Positions 24,179 through 32,980 of a DNA stretch of 64,000 nt are shown here, piece after piece. Position 1 is the first letter of the stretch; each line of letters opens with the position of its first letter. Both the position numbers and the translations under genes were made by a program. The stretch comes from Bacteroidales bacterium (lineage in GTDB: Bacteria > Bacteroidota > Bacteroidia > Bacteroidales > JAADJA01): assembly GCA_020052415.1 (NCBI GenBank), contig JAGVPB010000042.1, forward strand, positions 1 to 64,000, in the 5' to 3' direction. Under the pieces are notes generated by a model. The model saw only the letters and a program-made list of their open reading frames with translations, was not told where the DNA came from and searched no databases.

Positions 24179-26485
24179 TTATAGTAATACCACCTTTGTT
24201 GTGATGATTTGTAAATCCATGTTGAATTTCAAAAGATAAACTCCTTTCTGCAAACCGGAAATATTGAACGATTTTGTGAATAGTCCGGCATCTTCATTTT
24301 TATTGTATAACGATTTGATCATCCGGCCTTCCATGTTGTAAAGTTCAATTACAATGTCTTGCGGCGAATCCATTTCAACAGAAACCGAAATTTTGTCTTT
24401 GGCGGGATTTGGCTGTACCAGCAAATCAAACTTACCGACAGAAAAATTTTCTTTCATCCCTGATAAAAGATCAAACTTATAAATGTCAAAACCGGCCGGG
24501 CCATCAGAAACAAATACATGTCCGGCGTCATAGGTCACATTTACAGCAAAGCAGCCGCTGCGTTTGTAATACCCTTCAACAAAGGGTATCGGAGGATTGG
24601 CTATGTTGATGACCTGCACCCCTTCATTGATATAATTTGCAACAAAAGCGTAATTCCCGAAAACATCTACTGCCCACGCAGCATCGGCCAGCGGGAGATA
24701 AGCAACTTCATTCACATTTAGCGGATCGCTGACGGAAATAACGCCAAAGCCGCCTTCACTGTTTGCCGTATATGCGTATCCATTTGAAACGTGAATGTCA
24801 TAGCCGGTACCTGTATAATTTTCATAACGGCTTAAGTAAACTGGTTCTTCCGGGTTGGTGATATCGAATACATAAACTCCTTTCGTATCATCTTCCGGGA
24901 AAGGGCCGTAATCAATCAGGTAGAGATAATTTCCTTCCACATCAAGCGCTTGTACATAGCACCATTCCTCACCGGGAATACCTCCATTCACCCAGCCCAT
25001 CTCATGAGCCGCCAAAACAGGGCTTTCGGGATTTGAGAAATCAACCACCCTGAAACCATCCCACCAGCAAGCCACAAAAGCATAATTATCTTTCAGGTCA
25101 AGATCATAAGTCATAACCGGTGCAAGGTAATGAGCAATATATTCCGGATTTGCAGGATCGGAAATATCTATGATGTTGACCTTGTTGTTGCTTCCCATGC
25201 TTTTCAAACAAAAAACTGCAATGTTGCCGCTGACTTCCACAATGTCGCCCTGTGTTTCATCATAACCAACCTGAATGGGATGATTTTTATCGCTTAAATC
25301 AAATACGCGAAATCCATTGCTGCCGGAATATGCATAATTCCCCGAAACGGCGACATCCCAGGTGGATGAAGGTAAAAGATAAGTGCCGGCTTCAACCGGT
25401 GTTGCAGGTATGGTAACATCAAGGAAAAGGCAACCCTCCGGTCCTGTTGCGTAAACAGCTTCATCCTTACCCGCGATATAAGTCTGAAAACCCGGGTAAT
25501 CAGCTATATGTTGCGGTGACACGGTGTTACTTACATCGAAAACATTTACACCTCCGCCCGGATTGGTTGTTGAGTTTGCAATAAAAGCATGATCGTTAAA
25601 AACACTGACCGTATTGGGATACCCGCCCTGAGAAATCTGTCCCGTAAGGGTTGCCGGAAGTGTTGAAAAGTCATAAATTTTCAAACCATAACTATAATTC
25701 ACAATAAAGGCGACATCATTTATAACATGCACACTTGTGGAAGCTGAAGCTATCGTGAAAGGATTTGTTAAAACAGGAGAAGATGACAAATCCACTGCCT
25801 TGGTTCCACCTGCGCTTGCTGCAACAAAAATCGTATCCCCGGCATGGAAGGAGTTAAATACAAGCTGTGAACCGCTGAAGTTATAAGTTGCGATCTTGGA
25901 AGGAAATTGCGGATCAACGGTCGAAAAAACATCAATGCCATCAACTACATTTACCAGGTAAGCATATTCCGGCTGACCTGAAACGTTATTCCTGAAATGA
26001 ACGCCGCCCCTCGGCAAGCCTGTAGCCGGAACACGTCCCAGGCGATAGGGATTATAAATATCCGAAACATCCCAAACCTCCAGTCCTGAAAAATAAGCCG
26101 CAAGATAAATGATGTGGTTTACAGGATCATAACAGCTTGCATCAACCAGCGCCCTGGCATGAATCTCAGAAAGTTTAACAGGGCTATAGGGATCGGTTGC
26201 ATCAAAAATGATCACGCCTGCACCGGAACCGGCAAAAACCATGTCGCCGGTTGGGCTGCACGAAACGGAAAAACTTTGTCCGAATCCCCAGTTTCCTGTA
26301 AAGGACATATTCAGGGAATCGTAATCGCTGATCTTTGGTGTAATATTTTCTTTAGCTGTGGGTACTGCGATCTGCTCCAAACTGCCTGCAGGAGTTATAT
26401 ATCGCTTCACTTGTTCATATTGATCCTGTGATTGCAACAGAAGCGCAATACTTAAAAATGCTGATAGAATAAATGACTTTTTCAT
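24179..26485 (-). CDS. Secreted LVIVD-repeat beta-propeller protein with T9SS sorting domain
   Basis: 768 residues. A signal peptide (MKKSFILSAFLSIALLL) precedes about a dozen LVIVD-type repeats of 40-50 residues, recognisable by GYAYTAN/GNYAFVAN strands followed by F-D-[IV]-S-[DN]-P-x-x-P turns (for example INIIDISDPANPEYI-like units). These fold as a beta-propeller on the cell surface. The last ~80 residues (LLVQPNPAKDKISVS ... LQKGVYLLKF) are a T9SS sorting domain. It is probably a surface adhesin or scaffold; no catalytic site is seen. It is a single gene. Confidence 0.85.
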   Translation of the reverse strand: MKKSFILSAFLSIALLLQSQDQYEQVKRYITPAGSLEQIAVPTAKENITPKISDYDSLNMSFTGNWGFGQSFSVSCSPTGDMVFAGSGAGVIIFDATDPYSPVKLSEIHARALVDASCYDPVNHIIYLAAYFSGLEVWDVSDIYNPYRLGRVPATGLPRGGVHFRNNVSGQPEYAYLVNVVDGIDVFSTVDPQFPSKIATYNFSGSQLVFNSFHAGDTIFVAASAGGTKAVDLSSSPVLTNPFTIASASTSVHVINDVAFIVNYSYGLKIYDFSTLPATLTGQISQGGYPNTVSVFNDHAFIANSTTNPGGGVNVFDVSNTVSPQHIADYPGFQTYIAGKDEAVYATGPEGCLFLDVTIPATPVEAGTYLLPSSTWDVAVSGNYAYSGSNGFRVFDLSDKNHPIQVGYDETQGDIVEVSGNIAVFCLKSMGSNNKVNIIDISDPANPEYIAHYLAPVMTYDLDLKDNYAFVACWWDGFRVVDFSNPESPVLAAHEMGWVNGGIPGEEWCYVQALDVEGNYLYLIDYGPFPEDDTKGVYVFDITNPEEPVYLSRYENYTGTGYDIHVSNGYAYTANSEGGFGVISVSDPLNVNEVAYLPLADAAWAVDVFGNYAFVANYINEGVQVINIANPPIPFVEGYYKRSGCFAVNVTYDAGHVFVSDGPAGFDIYKFDLLSGMKENFSVGKFDLLVQPNPAKDKISVSVEMDSPQDIVIELYNMEGRMIKSLYNKNEDAGLFTKSFNISGLQKGVYLLKFNMDLQIITTKVVLL

Positions 26486-26739
26486 GGTATTAAAATTTGA
26501 GCATAAAATTAAGAAGGATTATGGCTGGATGGAACGGAATGAATGATTTTCTTTTTGGAGGGATTGGAATCTTTGAGGATGCACTTAAGAATTATTGAAG
26601 GAGGTGGTAGTGGTTAGTTGGACAATGACTACAGAAGGCTTTTTTGTATTGATGGATTCAGTACAATTTGAATTAAGAGGTTTTAATGTAAGATATTCCT
26701 TCGTCGTACCACACAAAGCGTTTTGAATTATAGACAGAT

Positions 26740-27228
26740 TTATTTTTCAATAAAGGTGTATTCATAAAGGTAGTTTGTTCTGCTTGATTTTAGTTTTATT
26801 ATGGAATTATTCTGTTCTGTCACTTTCCAGCTGCCGTATTGCTGGAGTGTAAGGATGTCATTTTTAACTGTCCATGTTGAACCATTCGGATAACCTTGTA
26901 TTTCACCATAAGGAACACCCCATCCACCGGAGCCAGAACCTGGAGAGTAAATTATATATGAAAAGGCAGGATCAACCGGGTTACAAATTGCCAATTCAGC
27001 CGAATCAGCATTCCGTGAATAAGTCCCATCGCTGTAAAAATAAAAATTGCCATAATCAAGTCCGCCGGCTATTGTAGTATTTGCTGAACTTTGATTTAAT
27101 TCAATACATTTAAATTCCCACCACTTATTTGTCAGGGCAGATATATTAATGCTGCTTTCATCTTCATTCTTATTGCATGAGATCAATACAACTATAATGG
27201 CTAATAATAAAAATAAATGATTTTTCAT
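26740..27228 (-). CDS. Small lipoprotein, lipocalin-like size
   Basis: 162 residues from the ATG at 27228, chosen because MKNHLFLLLAIIVVLISC is then a proper lipoprotein signal with lipobox Cys; an ATG eight codons earlier would put charged residues in front of it. The mature part contains TNKWWEFKCIELN near the start and LTLQQYGSWKVTEQ near the end, resembling lipocalin-like lipoproteins of Bacteroidetes that begin with a K-W-W strand. Function unknown; anchored in the envelope. Confidence 0.65.
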   Translation of the reverse strand: MKNHLFLLLAIIVVLISCNKNEDESSINISALTNKWWEFKCIELNQSSANTTIAGGLDYGNFYFYSDGTYSRNADSAELAICNPVDPAFSYIIYSPGSGSGGWGVPYGEIQGYPNGSTWTVKNDILTLQQYGSWKVTEQNNSIIKLKSSRTNYLYEYTFIEK

Positions 27229-27555
27229 TTTCGTTATTTTAAATTTTGTCATAATCCCATTTAAATAGCTGTTTTTCCACTACCTACTTTTACTTGATCA
27301 ATTCGTTGATATATTACGCTTTACCCTTCCATAATTACTTAGAACCAAATAGAGGCAAACAATCAGGTCATTGTTCACTCTTTCATTCTTTTCAGTAATT
27401 TCCATATCAGGGAAGGGTAACACAGGATCATACATTAACGATTACTTTTATTTAATGTGTCATTAAATTTTGCGGTTCAACTTACAAATATATAAACTTT
27501 AATCCGATGCTTTAAAAAAGTGTTAAATTTTTTATTCGATTCTATTTTGAGATGT

Positions 27556-27735
27556 GAAGATTTTTTGCCCATAGGGCATATATATCCATAGGAAAATAGC
27601 CTTCCATAAAATTGATTTCCCGGAGGGAATAAACATAAATGCAATATTTTTCAAGCTTTTATTAATGTCCTACGGACAACAATAATCATATTCTTATTGA
27701 TTCTACTGATATTGAAGTCCTACGGACAATGAGAT
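27556..27735. repeat. Four-palindrome array, left copy
   Basis: Palindromes GCCCATAGGGC (27567-27577), TTCCCGGAGGGAA (27617-27629), GTCCTACGGAC (27667-27677) and GTCCTACGGAC (27717-27727) are centred about 50 bp apart. Their AT-rich spacers match, in reverse complement and same order, those of the array at 29180-29352: shared words include CCATAG, TAAACAT, TTAATGTCC and GATATTGAAG. So this is one copy of a ~180-bp dispersed element. It ends 57 bp from the stop of the response regulator gene. Confidence 0.85.
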
Positions 27736-27791
27736 TCATACCACAAAAAAAAAGGATTATTTAACACAAATAAAAAGGATTTTCCTGATCC

Positions 27792-28955
27792 TTACCCCGC
27801 CAACGGCTGCGCAAACCGTATTACATCCTTAGCCGTAATCTTGTTATCGCAGAGTATCGCAAGCCGTTCCACAACATTCCTCAATTCCCTGATATTGCCT
27901 GTCCAGGGCATTTTCTTAAGGCCGTCTATCGCTTCTTCTTCAAATGATAAAACCGGCTTGCCATTCCTGGAACAGGTTTGTTCCATAAAATAATTTGCCA
28001 GCACAGGAATATCCTCCAGCCTTTCGCGTAAGGCCGGAACATGAATCAGGATAACACTCAGCCGGTGATATAAATCTTCCCGGAATTTCTCTTTGTTTAT
28101 CTCTTCCCCGAGATTTTTATTGGTAGCTGTAATGATGCGAACATCAACAGCTATGTCTTTTTCACCACCGACACGGGTAATTTTATTTTCCTGCAGCGCC
28201 CGCAAAACTTTTGCCTGGGCTGAGAGACTCATATCACCGATTTCATCCAGGAAAAGAGTACCTCCATGAGCCTGCTCAAAATCACCTTTTCGCTGTTTGA
28301 TCGCCGAAGTGAACGACCCCTTTTCATGGCCGAATAACTGGCTTTCGATGAGTTCTGACGGAATGGCTGCACAATTCACTTCCACAAACGGAGCATGAGC
28401 CCTGTTGCTTTTTTCATGAAGCCATCTCGCCACCAATTCCTTACCTGTTCCATTTTCACCGGTAATTAATATTCTGGCATCCGTAGGTGCAACCCTTTCA
28501 ATCAATTCTTTAATTAGTGTAAGTGCCTGCGATTCACCTATCATTTCAAGGCTTGCGCCAACCTGCTTTTTTAGTTTTAAAGTTTCATTCATCAGCCTGG
28601 CTTTATCCATCGCATTCCTGATGGTGATCAGCAGGCGGTTCAGATCGGGAGGCTTGGCAATATAATCATAGGCTCCCTTTTTTATAGCATCCACAGCCGT
28701 TTCAATTGTACCATGTCCTGAGATCATTATGACCGGTGAATCGGTTAGCCTCATGGCCTGTGTAAGAACCTCCAAACCGTCCATTCCGGGCATTTTAATG
28801 TCGCAAAGGATGACATCATAGCTGTTCAGCTTAATCATTTCTATAGCCTGCTCACCATTTTCGGCAAGGTCAACCTGGTACTTTTCACCTTCCAGAATTT
28901 CCTTGAGCGTATTTCGAATGCTCCGCTCGTCATCAATTACTAAAATATGCGCCAT
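27792..28955 (-). CDS. Sigma-54-type response regulator (REC-AAA+), no Fis HTH
   Basis: 387 residues from the ATG at 28955; a longer frame to 29075 adds 40 residues without family resemblance and crosses a promoter box. REC domain at 1-120 (HILVIDDERS, CDIKMPGMDGL, then the K of YIAKPP). AAA+ domain at about 140-365 with Walker A GENGTGKE, Walker B TLFLDEIGD and the arginine region. The sigma-54 contact loop, normally GAFTGA, reads GSFTSA, and the protein ends shortly after the AAA+ lid (VIRFAQPLAG) without the Fis-type DNA-binding domain. Similar short forms occur across Bacteroidetes, so it may act without specific DNA binding. The kinase partner is not adjacent. Confidence 0.88.
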   Translation of the reverse strand: MAHILVIDDERSIRNTLKEILEGEKYQVDLAENGEQAIEMIKLNSYDVILCDIKMPGMDGLEVLTQAMRLTDSPVIMISGHGTIETAVDAIKKGAYDYIAKPPDLNRLLITIRNAMDKARLMNETLKLKKQVGASLEMIGESQALTLIKELIERVAPTDARILITGENGTGKELVARWLHEKSNRAHAPFVEVNCAAIPSELIESQLFGHEKGSFTSAIKQRKGDFEQAHGGTLFLDEIGDMSLSAQAKVLRALQENKITRVGGEKDIAVDVRIITATNKNLGEEINKEKFREDLYHRLSVILIHVPALRERLEDIPVLANYFMEQTCSRNGKPVLSFEEEAIDGLKKMPWTGNIRELRNVVERLAILCDNKITAKDVIRFAQPLAG

Positions 28956-28987
28956 AATCCTTTTGAATGTTGCAATTAACAATTTTT

Positions 28988-28995
28988 CAAAGATA
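28988..28995 (-). promoter_or_regulatory. -7 box TATCTTTG for the response regulator
   Basis: An exact TAnnTTTG on the minus strand, 33 bases upstream of the ATG at 28955 and inside the longer alternative frame, supporting the shorter start. Confidence 0.5.
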
Positions 28996-29179
28996 ATGTT
29001 TTTACTGCTGCTGAACCGGTGCAGGAAAAAGAAATCGAGTTCTATTTTAGTATAAAACATTATCTGAGCAGGCAAAATATTATTTGATGTGCTGGTAGTA
29101 ATATAATTCTGATTTTTCAGGCAATAATCAACTTACTATTATCAATTTTGGAATAGCCCTTTTTATAGTAAGAGTAGAA

Positions 29180-29352
29180 TCTATTAGCCCGTAGGGCTTC
29201 AATATCAATAGATTCAATGATCAAAAGAATTTTATTGTCCGTAGGACATTAACAAAAACAAAAGAAAATGGCATGAATGTTTATTCCCTACGGGAAATTA
29301 ATCTCTCGGGGAGCTAATTTGCTATGGAAATAAATGCCCTACGGGCAAAGGA
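29180..29352. repeat. Four-palindrome array, right (inverted) copy
   Basis: Palindromes GCCCGTAGGGC (29187-29197), GTCCGTAGGAC (29237-29247), TTCCCTACGGGAA (29284-29296) and GCCCTACGGGC (29336-29346), about 50 bp apart. In reverse complement, palindrome order and spacer words match the array at 27556-27735. The two copies therefore bracket the regulator gene as imperfect inverted repeats. Confidence 0.85.
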
Positions 29353-29473
29353 ATAATATCTCATAACAAACATATCCAGGCAGTCTGAAATCCATGTATA
29401 ATTATCACAGCATATCAAATAAAATTCAATCTCTGATCATAAGGCCTTTCGGCGGAACTGAAAAGAAAAATTA

Positions 29474-29481
29474 TATCTTTG
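29474..29481 (+). promoter_or_regulatory. -7 box TATCTTTG for the ABC ATPase gene
   Basis: An exact TAnnTTTG, 19 bases before the ATG at 29500. Confidence 0.5.
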
Positions 29482-29499
29482 CTTCACAATTACAGATGA

Positions 29500-30165
29500 A
29501 TGATCAGAGCCGAAAATATTCATAAATCGTTCGGGAGTCTTGAAGTCCTGAAAGGAATTGATCTGACTATAAATAAAGGCGAAATCGTATCGGTAGTCGG
29601 CGCTTCGGGAGCGGGTAAATCCACTCTGCTTCATATTATCGGAACTCTTGATAATGCCGACAAAGGACATGTTTACTTTGATGAGGTTGCTGTCAATAAA
29701 ATGAATGATAAGAAGCTCGCAGATTTCAGGAACAGAAATATCGGTTTTGTTTTTCAGTTTCATCATTTATTACCCGAATTCACTGCTCTTGAAAATGTTT
29801 GCATCCCGGCATTTATCGGCAGGATTCCAAGGAACAAAGCGGTAATGAAGGCAAAAGAATTGCTTGGGTTCCTGAACCTCAGCGAAAGGCTTCATCATAA
29901 ACCATCCGAACTTTCCGGTGGTGAACAGCAGCGGGTTGCAGTGGCAAGGGCGCTGATTAATAATCCGGCAGTGATCCTCGCAGATGAGCCTTCGGGTAAC
30001 CTTGATTCGGCTGCCTCCGTTGAATTGCATAAATTGTTTTTCAGGTTACGGGAAGAATTCACACAAACATTCATCATCGTTACTCACAACCAGGTATTAG
30101 CTGATATGGCCGACAGAAAGCTAACAATAAAAGATGGTGTGATCATGAGGAACGGTCATGTATAA
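29500..30165 (+). CDS. lolD: ABC transporter ATPase, LolD/MacB type
   Basis: 221 residues, a lone ATPase domain. Walker A is GASGAGKST at 34-42, the Q-loop is in [18 protein letters not shown], the signature is [15 protein letters not shown] and Walker B is [13 protein letters not shown]. The HHLLPEF phrase and the NLD after Walker B are typical of LolD, which powers lipoprotein release from the inner membrane with LolC/E. No permease gene is adjacent, as is common for Bacteroidetes LolD; MacB- or FtsE-type roles remain possible. The next gene, 70 bp downstream, may share the transcript. Confidence 0.88.
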   Translation: MIRAENIHKSFGSLEVLKGIDLTINKGEIVSVVGASGAGKSTLLHIIGTLDNADKGHVYFDEVAVNKMNDKKLADFRNRNIGFVFQFHHLLPEFTALENVCIPAFIGRIPRNKAVMKAKELLGFLNLSERLHHKPSELSGGEQQRVAVARALINNPAVILADEPSGNLDSAASVELHKLFFRLREEFTQTFIIVTHNQVLADMADRKLTIKDGVIMRNGHV

Positions 30166-30234
30166 ATGGAAATAATAACAGGGTGTGTGCGTTAGTAATT
30201 TATTTAAAAATGTACAGAAAATTCAAAAACCAAT

Positions 30235-32868
30235 ATGGTACTTAAAAATTTCGCAATCATATTTTTAATATTTATCGTTTTTCAGTTTTGTGGTAATTCG
30301 TTCGGACAATCAGACGGAACTGCTTATCAATCGGTGATCAGCCAGGCAGACACCTATTTTGCAGGCGGCGACCTGATCAATGCCAAGGCATCGTACCAGT
30401 ATGCCTGCCGGTTGAATCCCGAAGACAAATATGCGAAAGATAAGCTGCAGGAAACCCTTGACAAACTGAGGGCCAAGATAGCCGTCGTGGACCAGTACAC
30501 TACTGTAATTTCTGAAGCTGATAAACTGTTCAGGGAAAAGGATTTCGAACAGGCTAAATTGAAATACATCGAGGCCGGATATATTATGGCTGATGAATCG
30601 TACCCGGGTGATCAAATTGCCGAAATAGAAAGGCTGGTCTATGAGCAGGAAATGAATCAAAAGATTTATGATGATGCCATTGCCAATGGTGAGAAATTTT
30701 ACAAGTACAGAAAATACGAAAAAGCCAGGGATGAGTTTGTGAAGGCCAACCAGGTTCATCCTCAGGAAGCCTATCCGAAAGAAAAAATGGCAGAACTCGA
30801 TTCACTGATTGCTGCAACAACTAAAATCCGCTCAGCCTATTATGAAACCATTGCTTCCGCCGACAGGTTGTTTGGCCTTAAATATTATGAAAATGCACGA
30901 CAGGAATATCAGAAGGCCGCCGATGCCAAGCCTGACGAGGATTATCCGGCGATGAGGATAACGGAAATTGATGAAATACTCCTGAAAAAGAATGAATTCG
31001 ATCAAACCATTGCTCTGGCTGACGAATTTTACATGAATAAAAATCTTGCTGAAGCTAAAACAAAATATCAGGCAGCATTAAAAATTTATCCATCTGAAAG
31101 CTATCCCAGGGATATGATTGATAAAACCAATGAATCCATTCGGTCTTCAGGAAATCCCGATGAGCTTTATCCGGTTTCAATCTCAGGAGCCGATCTATTT
31201 TTAACAGAAAAGGATTATGCAAATGCATTAGTTGAATATGAAAATGCTGTTCTGATCAAACCGGCTGAGAGCTATCCCAAACAAAAAATCGGAGAGATAA
31301 ATGAATTGCTCAATAAATCAGTTGCCGAAGAACTTGAATATAATCAGTCAATCCAGAGGGGCGGACAATACCTGGCAAATGAAGATTTCAAAGATGCCAA
31401 AAGCGAATTTGAAAAGGCAAGCCAGTTGAGGCCGGATGCTGTCTATCCTAAAGAAAAACTCAGGGAGATCAATGTTAAGTTGGCTGAACTGGAAGCCCGG
31501 CAGGAGAGTTATGATCAGATCATTGCTTTGGCTGATAAATTATACAGTGAAGCCAAATACGAACAGGCTAAAATCGAGTATCAGAATGCACTCAAATTAA
31601 GACCGGATGAAAAATATCCTGCCGATAAAATTGTTGAAATTGATATTCTTTTAAATAAAGGCCTGAACGCTGAGAAAGAATACGCTGAGACCATCGCAAA
31701 CGCAGATGGATTGTACAATCTTGAGCAGTACGAGGAAGCCAAGCTGCAATATATGAAGGCGTCGTACATCAAAACAAAGGAAGAGTATCCAAAAGAGAGA
31801 ATGTTAACCATAGATTCTATCGTCATGACCCGGAATAACACTCTTGCCGAATATAACAAGAACATTGCAGCAGGTGACAGATGGATGGAATTGAAGGACT
31901 ATGCCACGGCAAAGGAAAAATACAACGAGGCTATAAAAATAATGCCGGAAGAAAAATATCCAAAAGATAAGCTTGTTGAAATAGAAAATCTCATTGTAGG
32001 AAATGAACTCGCCGTTCAGGATGCCTACAATAAGCTGATTGAGGAAGCCGATATGCATTTCGGAAAGAAGGAATACGACCAGGCAAAAATTAAGTATCAA
32101 AATGCCCTCAAATATAAACCGGAGGAACCTTATCCCCCACTGCGCATCACAGTACTTGATTCACTTTCAAGGGAACTTGAAATGTTGCAGGACAAGTACT
32201 CCGTCATAATCGCCGATGCCGATGTTATGTTTAAATCGAAAAAATACCAGGAGGCTAAGACCAAATACATTGCTGCATCTGCAATCTTCCCTGAAGAGGA
32301 ATACCCAAAGGGTAAGATTGAAGAGATAAACGTTCATTTTAAAACCAGCAACCAGCAGAACCAGCAGGCTTATGATAAAGCCATCGCAGATGCCGATAAG
32401 TTTTTTGCCTCCGGCATACTCGACCAGGCGCTTGATACTTACCGCAATGCCCGAAACCTGAATTCGGAAGAAACTTACCCTGATGAAATGATAGACCGGA
32501 TTTTGAAAAAACTAGATGAAAATGCAATCAGGGATCTTGCTCCAGCCATGGTTACTATTGAAATCAATGGTGAAAAAAAGTTTCCATTCGAACCTGTTCT
32601 AGTCTCTGACCGCAAAAGCAATTTCCTTTTTATCAAAGCGACAAACAAATCAGAAAAGGAATTTAAAATTGTGCTTAGTTTTGGCAAGGGTGGTACAAAA
32701 AACGGCGGATTTATGATCCCGGTACCAAACCAGACCGAAGAAAAAGAATATATCATTCCCATCGGAAAACAATATAACTGGTTCAGTCAGGACAATGACT
32801 GGATAAGCCTAGTAACCCAGGGAGGCTCAGTGGAAATTTCAACAGTGAAAATCTCAAAAGGTGATTAA
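30235..32868 (+). CDS. Secreted protein with 13 TPR-like repeats and a C-terminal beta domain
   Basis: 877 residues. A signal peptide (LKNFAIIFLIFIVFQFCGNSFG) precedes about 13 repeats of 56-62 residues. Each repeat reads roughly Y-x-x-x-I-A-x-A-D-x-x-F, then K-Y-x-x-A-K-x-x-Y-x-x-A, then K-P-x-E-x-Y-P and a helix K-I-x-E-I-[ND]. The paired helices with A-K-x-x-Y-x-x-A are TPR-like, and the constant E-x-Y-P joins units. The last ~130 residues (from APAMVTIEINGEKKF) form a beta-rich domain ending ISLVTQGGSVEIS. It should be a long periplasmic or outer-membrane scaffold for protein contacts. I do not know a named family; gliding or secretion-related scaffolds are possible. Confidence 0.75.
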   Translation: MVLKNFAIIFLIFIVFQFCGNSFGQSDGTAYQSVISQADTYFAGGDLINAKASYQYACRLNPEDKYAKDKLQETLDKLRAKIAVVDQYTTVISEADKLFREKDFEQAKLKYIEAGYIMADESYPGDQIAEIERLVYEQEMNQKIYDDAIANGEKFYKYRKYEKARDEFVKANQVHPQEAYPKEKMAELDSLIAATTKIRSAYYETIASADRLFGLKYYENARQEYQKAADAKPDEDYPAMRITEIDEILLKKNEFDQTIALADEFYMNKNLAEAKTKYQAALKIYPSESYPRDMIDKTNESIRSSGNPDELYPVSISGADLFLTEKDYANALVEYENAVLIKPAESYPKQKIGEINELLNKSVAEELEYNQSIQRGGQYLANEDFKDAKSEFEKASQLRPDAVYPKEKLREINVKLAELEARQESYDQIIALADKLYSEAKYEQAKIEYQNALKLRPDEKYPADKIVEIDILLNKGLNAEKEYAETIANADGLYNLEQYEEAKLQYMKASYIKTKEEYPKERMLTIDSIVMTRNNTLAEYNKNIAAGDRWMELKDYATAKEKYNEAIKIMPEEKYPKDKLVEIENLIVGNELAVQDAYNKLIEEADMHFGKKEYDQAKIKYQNALKYKPEEPYPPLRITVLDSLSRELEMLQDKYSVIIADADVMFKSKKYQEAKTKYIAASAIFPEEEYPKGKIEEINVHFKTSNQQNQQAYDKAIADADKFFASGILDQALDTYRNARNLNSEETYPDEMIDRILKKLDENAIRDLAPAMVTIEINGEKKFPFEPVLVSDRKSNFLFIKATNKSEKEFKIVLSFGKGGTKNGGFMIPVPNQTEEKEYIIPIGKQYNWFSQDNDWISLVTQGGSVEISTVKISKGD

Positions 32869-32950
32869 GCACTTTTTGCATTTTATTTACTAAACCATTT
32901 TTTAAGCCTTGGTCAACAATATGAAAATGACTTTGTTTACTGATTATCAC

Positions 32951-32958
32951 TAATTTTG
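32951..32958 (+). promoter_or_regulatory. -7 box TAATTTTG for the subtilase gene
   Basis: An exact TAnnTTTG 22 bases before the ATG at 32981; a TTTG lies at 32932-32935, 15 bases further upstream, slightly closer than the usual spacing. Confidence 0.45.
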
Positions 32959-32980
32959 CATTTTACATTAAAACATTATC

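Noticed and set aside
27556-29352. Palindromes at ~50-bp spacing as a CRISPR array
   Set aside because: The repeats are 11-13 bp palindromes of several types, the spacers are conserved between the two copies rather than unique, and no cas genes are present.
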